A stretch of DNA of 64,000 bases. It comes from Crotophaga sulcirostris. Lineage: Eukaryota; Chordata; Aves; Cuculiformes; Crotophagidae. The notes beneath the pieces were generated by a model. That model searched no databases. It worked only from the letters and a program-made list of their open reading frames with translations, and was not told where the DNA came from. The stretch covers positions 753,497-817,496 of the forward strand of contig VYZB01000035.1 of NCBI GenBank assembly GCA_013397455.1. Direction: 5' to 3'. Position 1 is the stretch's first letter. Each line of letters opens with the position of its first letter. Positions 12,775-22,070 of the stretch are shown piece after piece. A program made the position numbers and the translations under genes.

Positions 12775-13638
12775 GAGAAGCAAAAATCTACAAACTTTTC
12801 AAAATGGCTGGGACAAAAACACTTAGTAGGCAAGATACTTTTAGGACAAAAGTGATTTTTTCAGAGAGAAAATATTTTCTCTACTATTTAAGGCTTTAAA
12901 AATTGGTGAATGCACTGTAGAACTGCCATTAGATTTTATTAGACCTTTTGGTAAAGTCTAGACTATACAGAGGGAGGTAACAATAATGACAAAAACACTG
13001 TGTCCTATTTGTCTGCCTTGCTTTTAGTGGTATTTGTCAGTGATGTCTATAAACTGTATGTCTGCATTTCATGCTTTGTACAAATGTTTCTCCACAGGTG
13101 AACTGCAACTGTAAATAATACTTTTGGACTAGTTGGCATGTGCTTCAGGAGCTTTACTTCTGTGAGCTAAGCATTGTAAGATAAAAACCAGATGATTAAA
13201 GGTTAATATAACATTTTCTTCTGTGTGCAGAGTGTGACTGGGACTGACACTAGCTATGAATCACCCATGAGAAGGATAAAGGAGCACCTTGCACACTCCT
13301 TCAAGCAAAAGACAGGGAGAAAATATAAAGCCTTTATTAGAAGTGAAAATGCTGTGAGAGAGATAGGAGTCAAACGAAGAAAGAAATATGCTTACTACAG
13401 ACTCAAGAAACTAACTTATTATAAGCGCTCGTGAACAGCTGCAGACCCTTCTCTGATCAGAGAAGTATGTCTCTGACATCTGCATACCCTCCTTTTCTGT
13501 CAGGACTTCCATCTTCTCTCTGTACTATATTTTTCTGAATGAAACTCTTTTTGTCAGTAAAAGGCTCCAACACTGTGGCATAACTACAAGCTAAAGTCAG
13601 AAAGGCGGAAAACGTTTTCCTGCAAGTCCCAGGAATAG

Positions 13639-13706
13639 GAAAAAAAACCTCCACACCACAAAACCCACAAAAACAAACAAACAAACAAAAAAACCAAAAA
13701 AAACCT
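13639..13706. repeat. Second A/C-only low-complexity tract
   Basis: A/C-only sequence including a (CAAA)n core at about 13672-13689. It has the same composition and strand bias as the tract about 0.9 kb upstream. Confidence 0.85.
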
Positions 13707-14293
13707 ATCAGTGTGACCTCAAGCAGTCCTATTCCTATGCCTTTTCCTCCCTGCTACTGGTCCGTTACCTTGTAGAAGAGTGGGTATTAGCTCTTTATTT
13801 CCATCTTCCTTTTATTTTTACACTCACAAGCTTCTGAGACGCCAATATATCTAGTTCATGCTGCCCTCAAAAATGCCACTAGCCTTTCCTACTTCCAGGA
13901 GAAAATGCTATATTAACAACTTAGTATTTCCATTCTTCTAGGTGGCATTAAATCTGTATACAATAAAACTTGTCTTTCACTTTTCTTCATGCTATCTTAA
14001 GTCTGTCTTTTGTACTCTATCTTCTGTCTGCTTATACAGTAATTGCCATCTCCACTTCTAAACCATGACATAATGTAATTAATTAAATCATATTCTTTTT
14101 AATCAGTAGATGGGTATATTCAAGAGGTTGATTTCTGAGTCAATCAATACTTCTTAACAATGGGCTCCTATATCTCCTGATGTTCATGAAATTATAGTGC
14201 TGAATTCTTATTCTTGGTTTCAAATGCTCCAACAGTCCTAGGCATATCATCCATATGCGGTTGGAAAACTTTAAAATTAAACATCAGAAGAGT

Positions 14294-14310
14294 GGGGGGG
14301 GGGGGGGGGG
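14294..14310. repeat. G17 homopolymer
   Basis: Seventeen consecutive G residues. Such a run can form intermolecular or slipped G-quadruplexes and is also a common sequencing or assembly weak point. Confidence 0.9.
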
Positions 14311-15796
14311 AAGTTTCCTTTTGCCTCTCAAGAAAACATATTGTTTAATTCATTCAAATATAAATGGAATGCTCATACTAAGCCACTAGGATGTTCCTAA
14401 TTTCTTAAAGATGTCTCTTCATATGATGAAGTATCTTCTGACCCAATAAACCAACACTAGCCAAGGCTTGTAGGTTCACAAGAAATAAGCATTACCCAAC
14501 GACCTTCCCACTTCCTTTCCTTTTGATTTTCTGTATGAATGAATCTGTTTCAGGAGAAATGTTAGAATGATAGTTTCAGATCTCCATACAATATAGGATC
14601 AGATCACAGAATTAAACTATTTTCTTTGTCTTAAGACAGCTTGCCTCTCTAAGTTTGAAAAAACACTTGAATCAGATCAATTGTTTTCTTTGAATTCGAG
14701 TGGAAAGAGAATTAAATGGTTAAGCATACAGTTTACTGCTATTATTGAAAGACAAACATTTTTATCTGGTCAATTTTTATGTTTTATGTTAATTAAAACA
14801 TATTCTAAAAATTACCATGTTTACTTTATAAGTAGAGTCACAAAGAACTTGGAGTTCCTGCCAAAATGGCAGGCGAACTAATAAAACAATGTCATTTTAT
14901 GTAGGTAGTACAAATGCTGTATTTTTTTTAAAACCATAAAAAATACATGTTAGCTTAGACATTATGTAGAGAATAGAAAGTTCTCCAAGTAACAAGAAAA
15001 CATTAAAATAAACTTCTTACTCCACTTCCTTGGCTGGTTCCACTCCCTTACAGCTTTGATCAGGGTTAAGTGTGATTTTAAACAATAACACCTACATTTA
15101 ACGCAGTGGGACCAGACGAGCACTCTTTCCTAATGATGTGAGTGAGTTAAATTGCTTTGCTGCTTCTGTTGTCATGCAACTCTTGTGTTATTGACGATAG
15201 AATAATGAATGCTCAAACACATCTGGCAGTGTGCGTAGCTACTTTTTTATTGGACAAACGCACATCACTGAGGAAAATGCCTAGGAGGTACTGGCTTTGG
15301 GAGACCAAATGGATTCATTTTAGAAATTTTGATAATTAAAGAATCTGGGCTTGTAGGTCTAACTTTCAAAATATCAGGCCTAATTTCTAATATTATCACA
15401 CTTGTGTTTCAGTATGGTTGTACCTGATTTAGGTAGATAACAAGAAGGCAAGTGGATCCTTAGAATCAAGGTATCTGTTGCGTGATAAACAGACATATTT
15501 GATATCTAAACATTGGGGGCACCTTTCCAACTAATTTGTGGTCCTCTGCACTATCAAAATAATCTAATGTTTACATCCAGTATGCTTTTATGTTAGCATT
15601 AAGTTAAAAATCATACGCTGTTAAAAATTCACCTAATAGGATTGCATACTAGCACTCATTATTTTTTAAATCATGTCTCATATTGTTCACTTTTTTTTGT
15701 TAAAATAAATTGCTGACGCCCAGTTTTGAGCATGAGGAGTCTGGTCACTGTCTTGAAGCCTGTTTTTGACAGTGGCACTATGCAAAACCACATAAA

Positions 15797-15925
15797 AAAC
15801 ATAAGAACCATCCTGCTGACAGAAACATTAATTTTAATTCTTATCTCAGTGCTCTATATCCAAGAATGGAAGTGGCTTTCCATAAAGTAGAGGATCCAGA
15901 ACAAGTGTGAGTCTTCTTCTCTGCC
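15797..15925 (-). mobile_element. Ancient CR1/L3-like LINE 3' end (minus strand)
   Basis: Starts with ACATAAGAACCATCCTGCTGA, the reverse complement of the classic old CR1/L3 end (acataagaa-ggccat-ctggg), followed by degraded equivalents of the usual downstream words (CTCAGTGCTCTATATCC, then AATGGAAGTGGC, then CAAGTGTGAGTCTTC). Highly diverged and without coding potential. Boundaries approximate. Confidence 0.45.
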
Positions 15926-16939
15926 TTGGCAGACCTCACAAGGGTCAAAAATCACTGTGCAGACGATCTGTGGGGGAATGCAGCCTCTCTTTCACCTCCC
16001 TGCTTCCTCTCTGGCCCTGGGAAGGAGAGGTCTATGGATAGATGGCAACTCCAAATGTCTCTGCTCTTAGCATCCTTCCTTATGCAAGAGGAAAAATGAA
16101 CTTGAATGAGCAGAAGCACAATTGGCCAAAATTGCCTTCCCTCAGGAAAAACTTTTTGTCATCTTCTGCCTCTCTGTCCATGCCTAGGCTGAGGTAGAAA
16201 GGAAGGAGATGACCCATCAGAAAGATCAATTGTCTGAGGTCTGAATTGAGACCAAGCCACCTTATTTGCTCAGGAAAACATGGTGAAAGTTGGCAACACT
16301 GTGTGTGAGGATCTGGCAAAAGCTTCCATATGAGTAAGAGGTGCCTCCCCCAACTGTTGCTAGGATTGACTGGGTCTCATGCTCTCAGTTTTCTGTTTTC
16401 ATGAGGACCAAATGTTGTTCAAAAGTGGCAGAGGAATGAACAGCATTTAAAATAAGCCAATTTAAAGCCTGGGTTTTTGCTGAGCTTTTATAATCTGCCA
16501 TTTACTGAAAATAGCTCTGTGTGTGAGATCTTTCCCCCTAAGAACATATGTCCTTCCTGCTTGTTCAGACTCAGATCCTAATCTCAGTTGTTTGATGTCA
16601 TAATCTGTTGTATGGGAATGCAGAGAAATGCCTTCGAAAAAAACTCCAGTGCTAATTGAGAGAAGGTGCCTTTTGGGGTTTTTCTCTATGCGATAGTTTC
16701 AGGAACAATTGGAAGAAAGCATATTAATCAATTTTACAGATGACTTGCAGTGGGAAAAGATCACAAACCACTTAAAGGCTGGGAATAATACAGAACACAA
16801 TTTTCATAAAACAAAGGAAGAATCTAACAACACTTGGAACATACCGGACATCCAGATCACTTCCCATAGCTATTCAGCAAACATTTTTTAAAACATTCTG
16901 AAAACCAATATAGATGTGAGAAGGAATCGATGACAAAGA
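15926..16939. other. Unique stretch with possible LINE remnant
   Basis: No gene recognised. At about 16715-16835 a frame reading INFTDDLQWEKI resembles the CR1 ISKFADDTKLGG segment, which may be a very old LINE coding fossil, but the match is weak. Confidence 0.35.
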
Positions 16940-19697
16940 AGTAATACATTCATGCTTTAGTCTTTGAAAGTACCAGGAAGAGGCAGAATTGCTTTCAGTA
17001 TCCGATATTATGTTCCTAAATTCCAGAAAAGACAATACAAAATAAATGCTGCTATACTGTGCTGTTATCCTAGCAAACAATATGAGACAATAGCAGTCAT
17101 ATATCCTGTTCAACCACATTGTTTTACAAGCATCATTTTCTTTAAACTGATAGTAACAATGAGCATCTTTAGAGTGCCTTTTAATTTCAAATCCCATAGT
17201 GAGATTTACAATTTTCACTTCTGGAGAAGACAACTTTTTCTAATGAATTGAGAACAGTTTTTCCTGAATTTCACTAATAAATCCAGTTACGTACACTGAA
17301 CACTTTTGCAGAGTCTTGCTAAATCTGTGTGACTACAGAAATACAAGTGTAATGTGGATGTCACAAAAGTCAGTAATTCGAAGTTTACAGACAGTTACAT
17401 CAAACATCATGCATTTGCATCAATATGCAAATGTTAAATACATTTACTAAATTTGATTGTAATCTGTGAGTTGCTATAAATGCTGTTAGGACAATCTTGT
17501 CAGGATGCATAGAGTTGGAAGAGTCTAGACTTAAGTAACTGCAGCAACAGGACTGGTAAAATATGCTTTGAGAAACCATTTCTGGCCTCCAGACACTGCC
17601 ATCAGAATGTTTTCCCATTTACTCTTCTTTACAAAATATGAAATGTTTAATAGAAATGTTTTCTGAATTTTTAATAATGGTATACCAATTTTTTTTTCCT
17701 GGTGGTTCACATTTCGGAAATTCCTAAAGAAACATGGCATCTCTAATTGCTATGATCTGACTGTGGAAAATAGAAAATCTGCATTATATAGTGTGCTTTA
17801 AACAGATCTTTTGATTAGTGCTGCATAATCATCTAGGGGAATAAACACCATGAGACTAAAGCATTCTCATCCCATTATGTCAAGTCATTTTACATTTCAC
17901 TTGAGTTTCCTAATCTATAAAAAGAGGATTAAAAATCTACCGCCTTAAATAGATAATATACAGGAGTTAAAGAGCAATATCTGAATAATGAGTGTTGCTT
18001 TCTCTTTCATTTATTAGTCTATATTTTTATCTCTCATCTCTAAAATCGTCCTACAGTAATCTTGTATTTCTAATACTGAAACATCCAAAGTTAGCTTCTT
18101 GCTTCAGTCTCACTGGACCTGGTAAAATTTTTGTCTGGGACTATGTTGCTCTTTCTTTTTGTATTCATTGTCTCTGTTCATTGAAGACTCTTCTTTGTTA
18201 ATTTTATTTTTCTTCACTATATTAAAAGGCAAATGAAAACTTTACCTTACCATACTTATTCTCTTTTCTGTAAATTTCTTCTACTGTCTCTTAAACATTT
18301 ATTCTCATTTCTTTTCTAATGGTTCATATACAAGAGTTTTCTGAATATACTGTACCTGGGATCATTTTAAAAAATCAAGTCAATTCTAGTTTATGCACTT
18401 ACAAGACTAAGAGAATATTGTATTCCTATTGTGTAAGATGGTTTTCTTATAACTTAATTATGGTAAACAAGAAGGTTCGGGCCAAATGAAGAAAGATGGA
18501 ATGTTTTGTTTTCTAATGAATGTCACACAGACATAGCAGGCTCTCTGCTGCTGGCTTAAAAGAAGGCAGACGCAAGTGGTATGAATATTGTCGGCAGCAA
18601 CCTCATTTGCTTAACCTCAGTGTATTAAAAAAAGAGAAGAAGTTTTTTTGGAATGCAAATATTATTGTGAAATGGGAAAAAAAGAGGAAAGCAAAAAAAT
18701 ATAGGTTACGCATGGCTGCTTTTAATGGAAATAGTATGATGTCGTTTCTCCCTTTCTTCATGGTTTGAAGTCAGTGATCCCCAGAGAGAAAAATTCTGAA
18801 GTTGTAATGAAAAGGAATCATTTCAGAACACATAACAGGCAGTTCCCTCTTCTTTTATGTTCTAGGAAGAGAGAATGTTTCCATTGTATGTGGCTTTTTG
18901 ATATATGACTTTGAAAAGAATACTCAATCCTTCCATGAAAAGGTTGAATATTCTTCTCTTTCCTTAGTTCTCATTCCTGAATTACATTGAAATCCCACTC
19001 CCTGGTTATTCATAACTTGCTAAAGTTTCCCTCTGAGGCTTAAAATTGTAGCACTCTACTCTAGTAAAGGCATTTTAAAAAGAAATACCAAGCTAAACCA
19101 AATAATACATTGCAGAATAAACAATATTTGAGACATAGAGGAAGGAGAACCGACCCCATACTTCCCTTTTTCTTTCCATCATGATGAACATAGAAAAAAA
19201 TTGTGCCAATAAAAGCGTTTGCTTACATTAAATTGTGAGTTTTTTGGTGCAATGCGTTTCAAGCTCAAAGGATACTTGGAGGCTGAACTTGAGGCATTCA
19301 CACTATGTAGTAGTTGCTCCATTTAAGAATTAAATCTCAAGCAGTTCTGTTACTGGATTTCTCTTTTGAAGCCTTACTCTCTTGTAACAGTCTCTAAAAG
19401 AAAACTGGACCTTCAAGAAATCCAAGTTGTAAACCTTTCATTGTGTATGTTTATAGAAGTGGGGAAATACAGTAACACTGAAAATGTTAGATGAAATTTT
19501 AATCCTCTTTTAATTAGGCTTCTTGTAAATAATTTCACATGTTAAAACTTGAAATAGAGATTCAGACATAGTATTCCTGCACAACAACTTCCAGTTGTCC
19601 AATCAGATGTTTTCTTTGTAAGGGTTATGTTTTACTATCCTGAAAAGAGAAGTGTTTTGTTCGCCTTGTTTGACATTAGGCTAACAAAAAATTTATT
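16940..19697. other. AT-rich non-coding stretch with regulatory-like segments
   Basis: No gene and no repeat recognised over about 2.7 kb. Segments at 16950-17250 and 18480-18780 look like conserved non-coding DNA by composition and motif density. The octamer palindrome is at 17412-17433, and a further POU octamer ATGCAAAT is at 18653-18660. Confidence 0.4.
17412..17433. promoter_or_regulatory. Inverted pair of POU octamers
   Basis: CATTTGCAT and ATGCAAATG stand as a perfect 9-base inverted repeat separated by CAAT. Each arm contains the canonical octamer bound by POU-domain (Oct) proteins. The motif is certain in the sequence; binding is an inference, because octamers also arise by chance in AT-rich DNA. 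Confidence 0.35.
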
Positions 19698-19795
19698 TAT
19701 AGAATCATAGAATCATTTGGCTGGAAAACACCTTTGAGGTCAATCGAGTCCAACCATACCTGTCCATTACTAAACCATATCCCTGAGAAACTCAT

Positions 19796-20476
19796 CTACA
19801 CATCTTGTAAACACCTCCAGGGATGAAAACTCAGCCACTTTCCTGGGCAGTTGTGCCAGTGCCTGACCAGCCTTTCGATGAAGAATTTTTTCCTGATTCG
19901 TAATCTGAACCTTCCATGGTGCAACTTGAGGCCATTTCCTCTCATCCTATCACTTGTTACTTGGGAGAAAGGACCAACAGCCACCTTGCTATAACATTCT
20001 TTCAGATAGTTGTAAAGAGCAATATGGCCTTTTCTCAGCCTCCTTTTCTCTAGTCTAAGTAACCCCAGTTCCCGCATCTGCCTCTCATAAGACTTGTGCT
20101 CCAGCCCCTTCACCAGCTTTGTTGCCCTTGTCTGGACACGTTCCAGCACCTCAATGTTTTTCTCATAGCCAAGGGCCCAAAACTGAACACAATATTCGAG
20201 GTGTGGCCTCACCAACGAGTACAGGGCCACAATCATTTCACTGGTCCTGCTGGTCACACTTTTTCTGACACAGGTCAAGATGCCACTGGCCTTCTTGGCC
20301 ACTTGGGCATACTGCTGGCTCATAATCAGTCTGCTGTCAGCCAACACCCCCAGGTCCTTCTCTGCCAGGCAGCACTGCAGCCATTCTTCCCCAAGCCTGC
20401 AGTGCTGCATGGGGTTGTTTTGTCCCAAGCGCAGGACCTGGCACTTGATCTTGTTGAACCTCATCCTGTTGGTCAT
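19796..20476 (-). pseudogene. CR1 ORF2 C-terminal open frame
   Basis: Long open frame inside the CR1 copy, encoding the thumb-side and C-terminal portion of the element's reverse transcriptase. The frame ends early at [14 protein letters not shown] because one base is missing relative to the usual RLPREV-ESPSLEVF reading, which puts the last part in the wrong frame. The copy at 10690 has the same one-base shortfall at the same place, which suggests a subfamily trait rather than two independent losses. No start codon context and no promoter; treat as a fossil, not a host gene. Confidence 0.85.
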
Positions 20477-20651
20477 AGCCTACCAATCCAGCCTGTTCAG
20501 ATCTGTCTGCAGAGCCTCCCTACCCTCAAGCAGATCAGTACTTTCCCCCAGCTTCGTGTTGTCTGTGAATTTACTAAGGGTACCCTCAAACCCCTCATCC
20601 AGGTCATCGATAAAGATACTGAACAGGACTGGACCCAACACTGAGACCTGG

Positions 20652-20732
20652 TGTTATGGTTTGAGTTAAATGGGGTGATTCTGATTCTGGCTTGGCCTTA
20701 ATCTAAATTAACTACATTTTTCTGAAAGCTAA
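20652..20732. mobile_element. Small insertion nested in CR1
   Basis: The CR1 sequence breaks off after ACCTGG at 20651 and resumes at CTGGGGAACACCAC from 20733, where uninterrupted copies read straight through CCTGGGGAACACCAC. The inserted 81 bases begin TGTTATGGTTTGAG, reminiscent of the 5' end of some avian endogenous-retrovirus LTRs, and are flanked by CTGG on both sides (20648-20651 and 20733-20736), consistent with a 4-base target duplication. The insert does not end in CA, so it is not a canonical LTR; it could be a degraded LTR remnant or another short element. Confidence 0.55.
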
Positions 20733-20890
20733 CTGGGGAACACCACTTGTAACCACACTCCAACTGGATTTAACTCCATTTACCACCACTCTTTGAGTAC
20801 AGCATCAAGCCATTTTTTTACCCAGCAGAGGGTGTGCCTGTCTAGGCCAATGGCAACTAGTTTCTCAAGCAGAATGCTGTGAGAAACACG

Positions 20891-21907
20891 ATTTCTTACC
20901 TATGCCTAAATGGATACCATCATATTGTTTGTAGAAAGCGTCTCTCAGTTGTTTATTTTGATGTGCCTTTTACAGGATGAAATGACTCTCCATGTGAATT
21001 TTTCTTGCTCTTGATCAGAAAAAGAACTTCAGTGATCAGTCCAGACTTAGTTAAATAATATTTTTGTGTTAATTCATGGCAGAATTGTATCCCATTAGAT
21101 CTCAGACTGGGACTTGGAATATTGTCCACAAACTGTTCTCAAGCAATATCGAAAGACTACAGATCTCACAAAAAATCTGGGTATAATGTGAATTAAATGT
21201 TTAACAGCAGTACTATGCAAAGATTCGCAAAGGGAGTCACCTCTAACAAATCTTCTCTTCCACGAACTAGATGACTTTTATGAAGACGCTTCTCTTTTAA
21301 TGGAATATTTATTGACCTTTGTAGCTTTGTGGCATTCAAATTGTCTTTTAAAACAAGTATGCAGGATTTAAAGTTTTAACTGACATGCCCAGGCAACTAC
21401 ATCTGCACTAATTATTTCAGGATTTTCCAGCAGTGTTTTACAGAATTCATTTTCCATTTCTATAACAAATAAGACAGTGTCTGTTACTAAGTGAGATGCC
21501 ATAGGCTTAACTCTGCCAGCAGGATTTCATTCAGGGTGTCTTCCTAACATTTCAGTGCATGCTGACAAATAATAATCTCATAGTAAGTGAATAGTTTTGT
21601 AAATTCCTGCTTGGAAATACAACCCTGTCCTGTCCCACACATTATGTAAAAGCTGCCACAATTACTCTTTTGATACAGGATTCAGCTGACCTAACCTGAG
21701 ACATAAAAAGGTTAGCACCTTGCCTAAGTTAATTGTCTAGACAACTTCTATTTTTGTTGGAGAGATGCAGGTAACTTCATCCTAAAGCAGGTGTTTGAGA
21801 TAGGTGCACAGAATTACTTTTCTGAGATGCCAATATCACTCATTCAAAAGGAACAGAGATGACACATGGGCACAAGATGTCTAACTTCAAGAGAAATCAG
21901 ATGAATG
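20891..21907. other. Unique non-coding stretch
   Basis: About 1 kb between two CR1 fragments without recognised genes or repeats. Confidence 0.55.
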
Positions 21908-22070
21908 CCCAGGGAGGTGGTTGAGTCACCATCCCTGGAGGTGTTTAAAAGACAGGTAGATAAGTTTCTCAGGGATGTGGTTTAGTAGTGGACAGGTCCA
22001 TACCTGATTGTCGGCTAGACTCGACAATCTCAAAGGTCTTTTCCAACCAGGTGATTCTGTGATTTTATGA
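21908..22070 (+). mobile_element. Short CR1 3' end (plus strand)
   Basis: Only the last 160 or so bases of a CR1 LINE: CAGGGAGGTGGTTGAGTCAC, then AAGTTTCTCAGGGATGTGG, then AAAGGTCTTTTCCAACCAGG, and a decayed tail GATTCTGTGATTTTATGA. The same words occur in the copies at 10690 and 19698, so it is likely the same subfamily. Extremely 5'-truncated insertions are usual for CR1. Confidence 0.92.

Larger units (their letters stand above)
11681..15796. other. Mostly unique stretch with simple-sequence tracts
   Basis: No identified gene. It holds two A/C-only tracts, a G17 run and a basic open frame at 13231-13437 with an acceptor-like border (discussed as a finding). Homeodomain-type TAATTAATTAAAT words occur near 14078-14092. 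Confidence 0.5.
19698..20890 (-). mobile_element. Truncated CR1 retrotransposon (minus strand)
   Basis: A 5'-truncated avian CR1 LINE read on the minus strand. Its 3' tail lies at 19698-19716 (ATAGAATCATAGAATCAT on the plus strand). A 226-codon open frame at 19796-20476 gives the C-terminal part of the reverse-transcriptase ORF, with [39 protein letters not shown] and [20 protein letters not shown]. Upstream CR1 sequence continues to about 20890, through the segment encoding the part before the FVDDTKLG region. The copy is interrupted by a small insertion at 20652-20732. The catalytic palm and endonuclease regions are absent, so it cannot move on its own. Confidence 0.95.

Noticed and set aside
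20096..20669. 182- and 129-codon plus-strand open frames
   Set aside because: These are antisense shadows of the minus-strand CR1 reverse-transcriptase frame.
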